Position numbers and translations under genes: made by a program. Source: Butyrivibrio sp. (GTDB lineage: Bacteria > Bacillota > Clostridia > Lachnospirales > Lachnospiraceae). From it: a DNA stretch of 64,000 nucleotides. The stretch covers positions 62,001 to 126,000 of the forward strand of contig NZ_JAGBLU010000137.1 in the NCBI RefSeq assembly GCF_017635265.1, in the 5' to 3' direction. Shown one piece after another: positions 54,596 to 63,930 of this stretch. Numbering within the stretch: position 1 is the first letter of the stretch; every line of letters starts with the position of its first letter. The notes beneath the pieces are model-generated. The model did no database searches. It was not told the origin of the DNA and worked only from the letters and a program-made list of their open reading frames with translations.

Positions 54596-56836
54596 ATGGT
54601 GGAAGATAGAATTATTAGAACCGAATATTCTGAAGTAATGCAGAAGTCTTTCATAGATTATGCCATGAGCGTCATAATTGCGAGAGCTCTTCCTGACATA
54701 AGGGATGGTCTTAAACCGGTTCAGAGAAGAACTTTATATGATATGTATGAACTTGGTATAAGATATGACAGACCATATAGAAAAAGTGCCAGAATAGTGG
54801 GCGATACCATGGGTAAATATCATCCTCATGGTGACAGCTCTATTTATGACTGTCTTGTAGTAATGACTCAGGATTTTAAAAAGATGATTCCTCTTGTAGA
54901 TGGTCATGGAAATTTTGGCAATATTGAAGGTGATGGTGCCGCTGCTATGCGTTATACAGAGGCCAGACTTTCAAAAGTTACTCAGGAAAACTTTCTTCAG
55001 GATCTTGATAAGGATGTTGTGGATTTTTTACCTAACTTCGATGAAACAGAAAGAGAACCATCGGTACTTCCTGTTAAGATTCCGAACTTTCTTATAAACG
55101 GCTCCGAGGGTATTGCTGTTGGTATGGCAACCAGCACTCCGCCTCATAATCTTGCTGAAGTCATTGATGCTGAGATTGCTTATATCCAGGATGATTCTTT
55201 GACTACCAGGGATCTGATGAAATATATTAAGGGACCGGATTTCCCAACAGGCGGAATCGTAATTAACAAAGATGAGCTTAAGAATATCTATGAGACCGGT
55301 CAGGGTAAGATTAAGATAAGAGGTAAGGTTGAGACCGAAAAAGGGAAAAACGGTCACATCAACCTTATTATTACAGAAATTCCTTATACAATGATCGGGG
55401 CCGGAATCGGCAAGTTCATGGCTGATGTTGCTGAGCTTGCTGAAAAGAAAATCACAAATGATATTGTGGATATTTCTAATCAGTCATCAAAAGAAGGCAT
55501 CAGAATTGTCATTGAGCTTAAGAAAGATACAGATGTAGAGAATTTTACAAATCTTCTTTACAAAAAAACAAAGCTTGAAGATACTTTTGGTGTTAATATG
55601 CTGGCAATTGATAACGGAAGACCCGAAACCATGTCTCTAAAAGAGATCATGAGAGCCTGCGCAGATTTCCAGTTTGAAGTGGCAACAAGAAAGTATACAA
55701 CGCTGCTTAAAAAAGAACAGGAAAAGAAAGAAATACAGGAAGGTCTTATCAAAGCCTGCAACGTTATCGATCTTGTTATAGAAATACTTAGAGGCTCAAA
55801 AGACAGGGCGATGGCAAAAAACTGTCTGGTCAACGGAATGACTGAAGGCATTAATTTTAAGTCCAGAGAATCCGAAGCTATGGCTTCACAGCTCATGTTT
55901 ACCGAAGCTCAGGCTGATGCGATTCTTGAAATGAGACTATATAAGCTCATCGGGCTTGAGCTTGACGCTCTTATCAAAGAACATGAACAGACTGTAGCCA
56001 ATATTTTCAGATATGAGGATATTTTGGAAAGCCATGAATCAATGTCTATGGTAATTCAAAATGATCTCAACAAGATCAAGAAAGAATATCAATCTGCCAG
56101 AAAAACTGTAATAGACAACAGAGAAACTGCTGTTTATGAAGAAAAGCCGGTAGAAGAAACAAATGTAGCATTTATCATGGATAGATTTGGTTATGCCAAA
56201 ACAATTGATGCTACAACTTATGAAAAAAACAAAGAGACAATTGAAGCTGAATTCAAATTCTCATTTATTATGAAGAATACCGGAAAAGTATGTTTCTTTA
56301 CAAATACAGGTAATCTTCATACAGTAAAAGCAATGGACCTTCCACAGGGGAAAATGAGAGATAAAGGTGTTCCGATAGATAATGTCAGCAACTTCGATGC
56401 ATCAAAAGAAAATATTGTCCTTGCTGCCAGTCAGTCTGAACTTAATCTTTACAGACTTCTCTTTACTACCAAACAGGCAATGATGAAGATTGTTGATGGC
56501 GGTGAATTTGATGTTTCAAAGAGAACTGTTGCCGCAACCAAGCTTATGGACGACGATGAAGTTGTAAATGTTGAAGTTCTTCATACACAAAAGACTGTTA
56601 TTCTTCGCACCAATGAAGGATACTTCTTGAGATTTTATGTAGACACCATACCTGAAAAGAAGAAGGCTGCTGTTGGTGTAAGAGGAATGCGCCTCGGGAA
56701 AAATGATTATATCAGAGACGTATATTATTTAAATGACATGGAAGAAAAGGCCATTGAACACAATGACAAAGAACTTCAGCTTGGACATCTTAAAGTTACA
56801 AGCAGAGATACAAAAGGAACAAAGGTGAGATTATGA
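54596..56836 (+). CDS. DNA gyrase/topoisomerase IV subunit A
   Basis: The DNA cleavage subunit, 746 residues. The catalytic tyrosine is Tyr120 in AAMRYTEARL, and the quinolone-resistance region KYHPHGDSSIYD keeps the sensitive-type Ser and Asp. The breakage-reunion domain and coiled coil run to about residue 500. The C-terminal ~240 residues are a short beta-pinwheel domain in which I find no GyrA-box (QRRGGRG-type) motif, the element needed for DNA wrapping by gyrase. Decatenation (topoisomerase IV-like) is therefore plausible. It ends overlapping rsmD (ATGA). Confidence 0.9.
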   Translation: MVEDRIIRTEYSEVMQKSFIDYAMSVIIARALPDIRDGLKPVQRRTLYDMYELGIRYDRPYRKSARIVGDTMGKYHPHGDSSIYDCLVVMTQDFKKMIPLVDGHGNFGNIEGDGAAAMRYTEARLSKVTQENFLQDLDKDVVDFLPNFDETEREPSVLPVKIPNFLINGSEGIAVGMATSTPPHNLAEVIDAEIAYIQDDSLTTRDLMKYIKGPDFPTGGIVINKDELKNIYETGQGKIKIRGKVETEKGKNGHINLIITEIPYTMIGAGIGKFMADVAELAEKKITNDIVDISNQSSKEGIRIVIELKKDTDVENFTNLLYKKTKLEDTFGVNMLAIDNGRPETMSLKEIMRACADFQFEVATRKYTTLLKKEQEKKEIQEGLIKACNVIDLVIEILRGSKDRAMAKNCLVNGMTEGINFKSRESEAMASQLMFTEAQADAILEMRLYKLIGLELDALIKEHEQTVANIFRYEDILESHESMSMVIQNDLNKIKKEYQSARKTVIDNRETAVYEEKPVEETNVAFIMDRFGYAKTIDATTYEKNKETIEAEFKFSFIMKNTGKVCFFTNTGNLHTVKAMDLPQGKMRDKGVPIDNVSNFDASKENIVLAASQSELNLYRLLFTTKQAMMKIVDGGEFDVSKRTVAATKLMDDDEVVNVEVLHTQKTVILRTNEGYFLRFYVDTIPEKKKAAVGVRGMRLGKNDYIRDVYYLNDMEEKAIEHNDKELQLGHLKVTSRDTKGTKVRL

Positions 56837-57384
56837 GAGTAATTGCGGGTTCAGCAAGGAGACTGCATCTTGTTTCTCCTGATGGAAATGATACAAGACC
56901 TACTCAGGACAGAATAAAAGAGACACTTTTTAATATGATACAGAATCAGGTTCCGGGATCGGTTTTTGTTGATCTGTTTTCCGGTAGTGGCGGAATAGGT
57001 ATTGAAGCCCTTTCAAGAGGCGCTACAAGGGCATATTTTATTGAAAATGCCACACCTGCTTATAAGTGCATTATGGAAAATTTAAGGACTACACATTTTG
57101 AAGATGTTTCGACTGTTCTCAAACAGGATGTAGTTCTTGGCATCAGAAATATTCATGAAAAAGAAGTTGATATTATTTTCATAGATCCGCCATATCATGA
57201 AGATTTGTATGAAAGAACATTAAGCAGTCTTTCAAACATGGATTATGTTACCGAAAACACAATGATAATTATTGAAAGTTCTTTGGATATGGATTTTTCG
57301 TTCGCAGATGATTACGGATTTGAAGTTAGAAGAGAAAAGGAATATAAAACAAATAAACATGTATTCCTTTATAGAAAGGAGTAA
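56833..57384 (+). CDS. rsmD: 16S rRNA (guanine966-N2)-methyltransferase RsmD
   Basis: A 183-residue Rossmann methyltransferase. It begins MRVIAGSARRLHL, typical of RsmD, with the SAM-binding DLFSGSGGIGIEALSRGA near 48 and the catalytic IDPPYHEDLY (NPPY-type) near 118. The start overlaps the upstream stop (ATGA). coaD follows after two bases, the usual rsmD-coaD pairing in bacteria. Confidence 0.95.
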   Translation: MRVIAGSARRLHLVSPDGNDTRPTQDRIKETLFNMIQNQVPGSVFVDLFSGSGGIGIEALSRGATRAYFIENATPAYKCIMENLRTTHFEDVSTVLKQDVVLGIRNIHEKEVDIIFIDPPYHEDLYERTLSSLSNMDYVTENTMIIIESSLDMDFSFADDYGFEVRREKEYKTNKHVFLYRKE

Positions 57385-57386
57385 CA

Positions 57387-57875
57387 GTGAAGGTTGCAGT
57401 TTACCCGGGAAGTTTTGATCCTGTTACCTACGGACATTTAGACATTATAAAACGCGCATCCCGGATGTTTGATAAGGTTATAGTTGCTGTTATGTGCAAT
57501 TCAGCCAAAACTCCATTGTTTACGCTAGATGAACGTGTTAAAATGTTAAGGGAGTCGGTAAGCGACTTGAATAACGTTTATATTGAGTCTTTTAGCGGTC
57601 TATTAATAGACTATTGTAAAAAAGAAAATATACATATCGTTATTCGTGGACTTAGAGCTATTACAGATTTTGAATATGAATTGCAAATAGCCCAGACCAA
57701 TAAAGAGCTATCACACAATCAGGTCGATACGGTTTTTTTAACAACATCAATCAAATATTCATATCTTAGTAGTTCTGTAGTTAAGGAAGTTGCGAGCTAT
57801 AACGGCGATATAACTCCTTGTGTTCCGGAGTTTGTTGCAGATACATTGTATAAAAAGTATGGCTTTCGAAAATAA
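57387..57875 (+). CDS. coaD: Phosphopantetheine adenylyltransferase CoaD
   Basis: Penultimate step of coenzyme A synthesis: adenylation of 4'-phosphopantetheine. The 162-residue nucleotidyltransferase starts with GTG behind AAAGGAG. The motif GSFDPVTYGHLDII near residue 8 contains the TxGH signature, VIRGLRA is near 88, and SYLSSSVVKEVA is near 129. Full length. Confidence 0.96.
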   Translation: MKVAVYPGSFDPVTYGHLDIIKRASRMFDKVIVAVMCNSAKTPLFTLDERVKMLRESVSDLNNVYIESFSGLLIDYCKKENIHIVIRGLRAITDFEYELQIAQTNKELSHNQVDTVFLTTSIKYSYLSSSVVKEVASYNGDITPCVPEFVADTLYKKYGFRK

Positions 57876-57892
57876 CTATGGGGGAAATTATA

Positions 57893-58585
57893 ATGACCAG
57901 CAGAATAGAACAGCTCATTGATGAAATAGAAACTTATATTGATAATTGTAAACCTCAGCCTCTCTCACAGACCAAGATCATTGTTAATAAAGAGGAAATC
58001 GATGAGCTTTTAAGAGAACTTAGAAGCAAAACTCCTGAGGAAATAAAAAAGTATCAGAAGATAATCAGTAATAAAGAGGCAATATTGAATGATGCCAGAA
58101 AAAAAGCTGAAGAAATAGTTAATCAGGCAACAATAAAAACAAATCAGCTGATTAACGAACACGAGATCATGCAGCAGGCATATGCACAGGCCAATGAAGT
58201 TGTTTCACAGGCAGCTATGCAGGCAAAAGAAATACTTGATAATGCAATGATTGAGGCGAACAACATGAAGGGAGCTGCTGTTCAGTATACAGATCAGCTT
58301 TTAGCCGGAGTTGAGGATGTTATTGCACAGTCAATTGATGCGACAAGCAAAAATAATGATGAAATCATTGATGCAGTAAAACAGCATAGTATGGATATCG
58401 TTAAGTCAGTTTCACAAAGTAATGACAGTATTCTTTCAGCGCTTACTCAATATAGTGAAGTTATAAAGTCAAACAGAGCTGATCTTAAACAGCCGGAAGT
58501 TTCAGGTAATACGTCGTCTTCAGGCGCCGAGTCTGCACAAGCTATAGCACCAGCAGAAGGAATAAATCTTGATATGCTCAACTGA
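57893..58585 (+). CDS. Coiled-coil cytoplasmic protein (DivIVA/ATPase-subunit-like)
   Basis: A 230-residue highly helical protein with no membrane segment. A start domain (IEQLIDEIETYIDNCKPQPL) is followed by a long heptad region with repeated Ala/Glu/Gln (ARKKAEEIVNQATIKTNQLI), then a second helix and a Ser/Ala-rich tail. This resembles clostridial proteins loosely annotated as ATPase subunit-like or DivIVA-like, found after coaD. Function is unknown; cell-shape or division roles are only guesses. The ATG at 57893 has GGGGGAAA seven bases away; an upstream ATG at 57878 is less likely. Confidence 0.8.
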   Translation: MTSRIEQLIDEIETYIDNCKPQPLSQTKIIVNKEEIDELLRELRSKTPEEIKKYQKIISNKEAILNDARKKAEEIVNQATIKTNQLINEHEIMQQAYAQANEVVSQAAMQAKEILDNAMIEANNMKGAAVQYTDQLLAGVEDVIAQSIDATSKNNDEIIDAVKQHSMDIVKSVSQSNDSILSALTQYSEVIKSNRADLKQPEVSGNTSSSGAESAQAIAPAEGINLDMLN

Positions 58586-58595
58586 TATCAACAAT

Positions 58596-58630
58596 ATAAG
58601 CTGCCGCTAAATGCGACAGCTTATTTATTC
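58596..58630 (+). terminator. Weak intrinsic terminator
   Basis: ATAAGCTGCCGC (58596-58607) pairs with GCGACAGCTTAT (58613-58624) with one mismatch, followed by a short T-rich tract. Confidence 0.6.
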
Positions 58631-58653
58631 TTAAGTATATAAGTGGGGGACTT

Positions 58654-59712
58654 ATGAAAAATTGTATTGTTTCGTTTTGCCTTATTTTTGTTCTGATTTT
58701 AGGAATAGCTTTCAACATTGATACAGTAGATGTGCAAGCATCAAATGAAAAACCTGTCGTGGTTGTTATTGATCCCGGACATGGTGGAACAGGAGAACGA
58801 AACCTTGGCGCTCAATATAATGGCTTTTCTGAAAAAGAGCTTACTATGCAGGTTGCCACTGCAATGAAAGCAGAGCTGGAAAAATATGATAATGTAACAG
58901 TCTACTTAACAAGAACAACTGATACTATTGTTTCTCTTGAACAAAGAGCTATTTTTGCACAAAGTGTTAATGCAGACTTTATGTTTAGTATTCATTTTAA
59001 TGCATCATTAGAACATGATTTTTATGGCTCAGAAATCTGGACATCAGGTTTTGGAAATTATTATAAAAAAGGAGCTGAGTTTGGGCAGATTATTTCGGAT
59101 GACCTTGAAAGCCTTGGATTATACAAGAAGGGAGTAAAAACCAAGCTTGGGCAGAGCGGCAAAGATTATTATGGTATCATCAGGCAAAGCGTAGCAAGAG
59201 AGATTCCTTGCGTTATTATTGAGCATGCTTATCTTGATCACATTTATGATCTCCCTTTACTTAGAAGTGCAAACTTCATGCAGACCCTTGGAATTACTGA
59301 TGCAACCGCAGTTGCCAAATATTTTCATCTGTCATCAAAAAGTACAGGCGCAGATTTTAGTACATTTAATGTGAAAAGTGTAAGCGAACCAAAAAGTCCT
59401 CTTTCCAAGGATCTTACCGAGCCTGATTATTGTAAAGCACAAGTACTTTCATTTGACGCAACAAGTAGAAATGCTTTAGTTCAGATGAGTACGAAGGACA
59501 GCCAGAGTCCTGTTATTTATTTTTCATATAGCTATGATGGCGGAAATACGTTTTCTTTGCTGCAAATGTGGGATAGAACAAAGGAAACCCAATCATTTAA
59601 CATTTTAATTCCTAAAGGTATTACCAACCCACAAATTGTGTGCAGAGCCTACAACAATTACGAATTATATACTCAGAGTGAACCTGTAAATGTTCCGGAG
59701 TATTCAAATTAA
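58654..59712 (+). CDS. Secreted N-acetylmuramoyl-L-alanine amidase (Amidase_3)
   Basis: A cell-wall hydrolase of 352 residues. Signal peptide about 1-30 (hydrophobic FCLIFVLILGIAF, then VQASNE cleavage region). The zinc amidase domain (about 35-225) has DPGHGG, the Glu in FSEKELTMQV, SIHFNAS and the catalytic-Glu strand IIEHAYLDH. The remaining ~120 residues are a beta-rich domain, possibly fibronectin- or wall-binding-like, not identified. GGGGG precedes the ATG. It would cleave peptide stems from glycan strands outside the membrane. Confidence 0.9.
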   Translation: MKNCIVSFCLIFVLILGIAFNIDTVDVQASNEKPVVVVIDPGHGGTGERNLGAQYNGFSEKELTMQVATAMKAELEKYDNVTVYLTRTTDTIVSLEQRAIFAQSVNADFMFSIHFNASLEHDFYGSEIWTSGFGNYYKKGAEFGQIISDDLESLGLYKKGVKTKLGQSGKDYYGIIRQSVAREIPCVIIEHAYLDHIYDLPLLRSANFMQTLGITDATAVAKYFHLSSKSTGADFSTFNVKSVSEPKSPLSKDLTEPDYCKAQVLSFDATSRNALVQMSTKDSQSPVIYFSYSYDGGNTFSLLQMWDRTKETQSFNILIPKGITNPQIVCRAYNNYELYTQSEPVNVPEYSN

Positions 59713-59725
59713 AGAGGAAAAAGTT

Positions 59726-60457
59726 TTGAGACTTGATAAGTTTCTCGGTGACCATAATATTGGCACACGTAAACAAATAAAGGAATATGTAAAAAACGGA
59801 AGATGTCTGGTTAATGGTCAACCTGTCAAAAAGTCTGATATTCACATAGATGAGAGTAATGATGAGATCACTTTTGATGGTAAAATTCTATCATTTAGTA
59901 AATTTCATTACTATATGCTTAATAAGCCGGATGGAGTTGTTTCGGCAACTACTGATGGCAGGAACAAAACGGTTCTTGACCTATTAAAGACTGAAAATGT
60001 CAGAGGGCTTAATCCTGCGGGACGCCTTGATATTGATACAGTGGGACTTCTTCTTTTAACTGATGACGGCGGCCTTATTCATAGGCTTTTATCACCAAAA
60101 AAGCATGTTGATAAGACTTATGAGGTGCATCTTGAAAAAGATATTTCCGATGATGATATTAAACTACTGGAAAATGGCGTTGATATCGGTGATAAAAAAG
60201 ATAATGGAGACCCTTTTCTTACACTTGAAGCCAAAGTATGTAAAAAAGGAAAAGATGATAATGGTAACCCGGTGATTCATCTTACCATTCATGAGGGACG
60301 TTTTCATCAGGTAAAAAGAATGATGGAAGCCATAGGAAACAGAGTGGTATTTTTAAAAAGGATAACATTTGGTCCTTTGGTCCTTGATGAGAATCTATCT
60401 TATGGAGAATACAGAAAACTTACAGAAGATGAATTAAGAAAACTGGGAGTAGAGTAA
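59726..60457 (+). CDS. 16S rRNA pseudouridine synthase, RsuA-type
   Basis: A 243-residue RsuA/RluB-family enzyme with S4 domain (RLDKFLGDHNIGTRKQIKEY) and the catalytic motif AGRLDIDTVGLLLLTDDG. LTIHEGRFHQVKRMMEAIG is the RsuA-like ending. It probably modifies U516 of 16S rRNA. The start is a TTG at 59726 behind AGAGGA; further-upstream readings overlap the amidase gene. It sits 13 bases after that gene. Confidence 0.87.
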   Translation: MRLDKFLGDHNIGTRKQIKEYVKNGRCLVNGQPVKKSDIHIDESNDEITFDGKILSFSKFHYYMLNKPDGVVSATTDGRNKTVLDLLKTENVRGLNPAGRLDIDTVGLLLLTDDGGLIHRLLSPKKHVDKTYEVHLEKDISDDDIKLLENGVDIGDKKDNGDPFLTLEAKVCKKGKDDNGNPVIHLTIHEGRFHQVKRMMEAIGNRVVFLKRITFGPLVLDENLSYGEYRKLTEDELRKLGVE

Positions 60458-60460
60458 CTG

Positions 60461-61072
60461 GTGAATAATATGAAAAAAGCATTTAAAGGTGAATTTGGGT
60501 ACATCGAGTACAGGAAAAAGGTGGCAATAATAAGAACTATAGTGTTCCTTCTCGTAGTTCTTGCAATATTTTTTTCAGGACTTTTTATATACAAAAGCCA
60601 GAAAAGTATATTTAGTATAATTGCTGCTGTCTTATGTCTTCCTACAGGATGGAGCGGAGTTAATCTTATTATGTTTTTAAGGGCTAAAGGATGTTCTTTG
60701 GGAGATTATGAGAAAATTTCCCGGGTAAAGGGCGGGCTTTTAATCCATTATGATCATATCATTACATCTTATGACAAGAATTATTATATAGCGGCATCTA
60801 CAGTACTGGATAAAAATATCTGTGCATTGGCTGCTGATAAGGATATGGAAGAATCCGACTGTGAAAAGCACATAAAAAAAATGATGGTGGGAAGCGGATA
60901 TTCCGGCTACAGCATCAAGGTTTTCACCAATACTGAAAAATTTTGTGAAAGACTGTCTCAACTTGAAAAGCTCCGCAATGAGAAAGGAATTGATCCTTTT
61001 GCCATTGAAAATTCCTGGCAGGAAGGAACTGTACAGACACCGGCAGGAGTGCTTTTGTCTATTTCCTTATGA
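60461..61072 (+). CDS. Unknown two-helix membrane protein
   Basis: Not recognised. The 203-residue protein has a charged N-terminus, two adjacent membrane helices (about 24-46 and 51-72), and a cytoplasmic C-terminal domain of ~125 residues with GYSGYSIKVFTNTEKFCERL and scattered cysteines. A GTG at 60461 is chosen for its distance from GGGAG; ATG 60470 is the alternative. It lies three bases after the RsuA-type gene, so the two may be expressed together. Confidence 0.7.
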   Translation: MNNMKKAFKGEFGYIEYRKKVAIIRTIVFLLVVLAIFFSGLFIYKSQKSIFSIIAAVLCLPTGWSGVNLIMFLRAKGCSLGDYEKISRVKGGLLIHYDHIITSYDKNYYIAASTVLDKNICALAADKDMEESDCEKHIKKMMVGSGYSGYSIKVFTNTEKFCERLSQLEKLRNEKGIDPFAIENSWQEGTVQTPAGVLLSISL

Positions 61073-61117
61073 TAATTAAGAACTGAATTTTTAGTTTGTT
61101 TTGATAGATAAAAAATT

Positions 61118-62083
61118 ATGAAAGAAATTAAGATTACTGCAAATCAAGAAAATAAGCGATTAGACAGCTTTTTGAAATCATATTTATCCAATGCTTCCGG
61201 AAGTTTTATTTATAAGATGCTTCGAAAAAAGAATATAACGTTAAATGATAAAAAAGCTGATGGAAAAGAAAAACTACAGGTTGGAGATACTATTAAAATC
61301 TACTTTTCTGATGAAACACTAAATAAGTTTGTGGGTCAGAACAAAGAAAAAACATCAGGTTTTGGTTCAGATACATTTAAAGGCCTGAATGTTGAGGTGA
61401 TTTACGAAGATGAAAATGTTGTTTTTGTAAATAAACCAGCAGGACTACTTTCCCAAAAAGCTGAAAAAAACGACATCAGCTTAAATGACTGGCTTATATC
61501 TTACCTAATGGATAAAGGTGAAGTTAGCAGGGAAAGTCTTTTAACATATAAGCCATCTATATGCAACAGGCTGGACAGAAATACATCGGGGCTGGTTATA
61601 TGCGCCAAGTCTTTAAGCGGCGCCAGAGCAATGAATAATATGCTTAAAGACAGAACACTTGATAAGTATTACAGGACGATTGTATCCGGAAAGGTAGATA
61701 AAGCTATAAGGCTTAAGGGATACCTTTATAAAGATGAATCACAAAATAAGGTTTTTATTAAAAACAGTGATCCCAAAGATGAGAGATACTCATATATAGA
61801 GACAGAGTATGTTCCTTTAAAATATAATGAAGATCTGAATTTTTCTTTATTAGAGGTTAAACTTATAACAGGAAAGCCGCATCAGATAAGGGCGCATCTT
61901 TCGAGTATCGGGCATCCGCTTGTTGGGGATATAAAATATGGCGGAAAAAAATTTAAAAATATAAACTATCAGATACTGCACAGCTTTTGCATCAGTTTTC
62001 CGGCTGATATGTCCGGAGAACTCAGCTATTTAGCAGGGAAAAAGTTTGTTGCAAAACAGCCCGGTATTTTTGACATGATTTAG
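61118..62083 (+). CDS. RluA-family pseudouridine synthase (RluC/RluD-type)
   Basis: A 321-residue enzyme with an N-terminal S4 domain (about 10-70) and the RluA-type catalytic motif NRLDRNTSGLVICAKS near residue 151. GKPHQIRAHLSSIGHPLVGD near 252 is the conserved second motif. It likely modifies 23S rRNA; whether RluC- or RluD-like cannot be decided by eye. No good SD is seen before the ATG. Confidence 0.9.
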   Translation: MKEIKITANQENKRLDSFLKSYLSNASGSFIYKMLRKKNITLNDKKADGKEKLQVGDTIKIYFSDETLNKFVGQNKEKTSGFGSDTFKGLNVEVIYEDENVVFVNKPAGLLSQKAEKNDISLNDWLISYLMDKGEVSRESLLTYKPSICNRLDRNTSGLVICAKSLSGARAMNNMLKDRTLDKYYRTIVSGKVDKAIRLKGYLYKDESQNKVFIKNSDPKDERYSYIETEYVPLKYNEDLNFSLLEVKLITGKPHQIRAHLSSIGHPLVGDIKYGGKKFKNINYQILHSFCISFPADMSGELSYLAGKKFVAKQPGIFDMI

Positions 62084-62172
62084 GAACATTTTTTTCGGGT
62101 ATTTGACACACATTACATTCAAATATCCCAAAATTCTTTTGGTGTGAATATTGGGTTATGGAGGAGGGGAGT

Positions 62173-62712
62173 ATGCCAACCTGGAAATCAAGGGGGCTTC
62201 GAGGTTCAACTTTAGAAGAATTGATCAACAGATCAAATGAGCGCTATCAGGAACTGGGGCTTGCGCTTATACAGAAGATTCCTACGCCTATTACACCTAT
62301 TAACATTGAAAAAGAAACAAGACATATTACACTTGCGTACTTTGATCAGAAAAGTACCGTAGATTACATTGGAGTTGTTCAGGGCATTCCTGTTTGTTTT
62401 GATGCAAAGGAATGCGCCACAACCACTTTCGCTTTAGAGAATATCCATCCCCATCAGGTTGCGTTTATGCAGGACTTTGAGAAACAGGATGGTGTTGCTT
62501 TCTTTTTAATATATTTTACAAGTCTGAATGAATTCTATTATTTACCCTACAGGAATTTAAAAAACTATTGGGACAGAGCTGAAAACGGCGGAAGAAAAAG
62601 TTTTCGTCATGATGAGCTTGACCTGTCATATGTGATAAAAACGCCGGGTGAATCCGGAATACTTATTCCTTTTCTTGATGCCATTCAAAAAGATTTAGAA
62701 GAAAGAGAATAA
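62173..62712 (+). CDS. recU: RecU-like Holliday junction resolvase
   Basis: A nuclease of the RecU/PD-(D/E)XK type, 179 residues, which would resolve recombination junctions. Catalytic-type residues appear in TVDYIGVVQGIPVCFDAKEC: Asp in VDY and Asp-x-Lys in DAK, where many RecU have Glu-x-Lys, a conservative change. HPHQVAFMQDF is the family helix. GGAGGGG at 62163-62169 fixes the ATG at 62173. The upstream gap holds a TTGACA (62103) without a clear -10 and a short CCAAAA/TTTTGG hairpin (62128-62142). Confidence 0.82.
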   Translation: MPTWKSRGLRGSTLEELINRSNERYQELGLALIQKIPTPITPINIEKETRHITLAYFDQKSTVDYIGVVQGIPVCFDAKECATTTFALENIHPHQVAFMQDFEKQDGVAFFLIYFTSLNEFYYLPYRNLKNYWDRAENGGRKSFRHDELDLSYVIKTPGESGILIPFLDAIQKDLEERE

Positions 62713-62716
62713 GTAT

Positions 62717-62746
62717 TTGACATAACTATTTGCGTGATGGTAAACT
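62717..62746 (+). promoter_or_regulatory. Promoter of hisZ
   Basis: Consensus TTGACA at 62717-62722 and TAAACT at 62741-62746, 18-base spacer, with a TG before the -10 (TGG). It starts four bases after recU. The 64-base leader to hisZ shows no T-box or obvious attenuator. Confidence 0.65.
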
Positions 62747-62809
62747 CTTTACTATATTAGCATATTATCAAATTAGCACTTTACTTTGTGAAAGCGAAAA
62801 GAGGTAATT

Positions 62810-63919
62810 ATGAATAAAGTTCTTTTACATACTCCTGATGGAGTAAGAGATATTTATGGCGCAGAGTGTAGCGATAAAAAAATAGTTGCAGATAAGATTC
62901 ACAAAAAAATGAAAAGTTTTGGCTATCAGGATATTGATACGCCAACATTTGAGTATTTTGACGTTTTTGCAGAGGAGATAAATACATCCGATGCAAAAGA
63001 GCTTTATAAGTTTTTTGACAAAGAAGGAAACACTTTGGTTCTTAGACCTGACTTTACGCCTTCTATTGCCAGATGCGCTTCAAAGGTTATGCTTGAAAAT
63101 GGTACTCCTGTACGAGTTTGTTATGAGGGAAAAACTTTCCTTAATACCTCCAATCTTCAGGGAAAACTTAAAGAGAACTACAATATTGGTGTAGAGCTTA
63201 TGAATGAAAATTCTGTAATGGCTGATGCAGAGGTGATTGCTCTTTTGGTTTCCTGTTTGCAAAGTGTCGGACTTAAGGATTTTCAGATAAGTGTAGGAGA
63301 TGCCGGATACTATAAAGGGCTTTGCATTGAAGCAGGAATTGATACGGAAACCGAGGAAAGCATAAGAGAACAGATTACTGCAAAAAACTATTTTGCTGCT
63401 GAAAACCTTATGAATAAAAGAGGAATTGACTCTAAATACATTGATCAGATTTTGAAGGTATCTGAATTTACCGGCTCCGATGATGCACTTGAAAAAGCAG
63501 AAAATCTTGCAAATAACAAAATGTCGCTGGATGCGGTAAAAAGACTAAAGAGTCTGTATAAAGTACTTACCTGTTACGGTGTTCAAAAATATATATCCTT
63601 TGATCTTGGAGTTCTCAGTAAGTTTAATTATTATACGGGAGTAATATTTAGTGCTTATACCTATGGGGCTCCCGATGCTATTGCCAAAGGCGGCAGATAT
63701 GATAATCTCCTTGGAAAATACGGTAAAGACGCCCCGGCTATTGGATTTGCCATTATGTTGGATGATTTATTATCAGCATGTAAAAGACAACAAATTGAAT
63801 TAGAACATGAAGAACCTTTAATTACTGTTACATATAATGATAGTAATTTTGAAGAAGCTTGTAAACGTGCAACAGAGCTAAGACTACAGGGTAAAAATGT
63901 ATGTCTTTTACCTGAATGA
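62810..63919 (+). CDS. hisZ: ATP phosphoribosyltransferase regulatory subunit HisZ
   Basis: HisZ is a catalytically inactive histidyl-tRNA-synthetase relative that activates the short form of HisG in the first step of histidine synthesis. The 369-residue protein has TPDGVRDIYG near the start, motif 2-like LRPDFTPSIARC near 82, and the GGRYDNLLGKYG motif near 297. It lacks the anticodon-binding domain of true HisRS. AGAGGT precedes the ATG. The next gene is hisG, confirming the pairing. Confidence 0.94.
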   Translation: MNKVLLHTPDGVRDIYGAECSDKKIVADKIHKKMKSFGYQDIDTPTFEYFDVFAEEINTSDAKELYKFFDKEGNTLVLRPDFTPSIARCASKVMLENGTPVRVCYEGKTFLNTSNLQGKLKENYNIGVELMNENSVMADAEVIALLVSCLQSVGLKDFQISVGDAGYYKGLCIEAGIDTETEESIREQITAKNYFAAENLMNKRGIDSKYIDQILKVSEFTGSDDALEKAENLANNKMSLDAVKRLKSLYKVLTCYGVQKYISFDLGVLSKFNYYTGVIFSAYTYGAPDAIAKGGRYDNLLGKYGKDAPAIGFAIMLDDLLSACKRQQIELEHEEPLITVTYNDSNFEEACKRATELRLQGKNVCLLPE

Positions 63920-63930
63920 TCGGAGGATAA

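Noticed and set aside
62103-62142. Promoter for recU based on TTGACA at 62103
   Set aside because: No acceptable -10 is found 15-19 bases downstream, so I did not list it as a feature.
62747-62809. His attenuator or T-box upstream of hisZ
   Set aside because: The 60-base leader has no His-codon-rich leader peptide, specifier loop or terminator stem.
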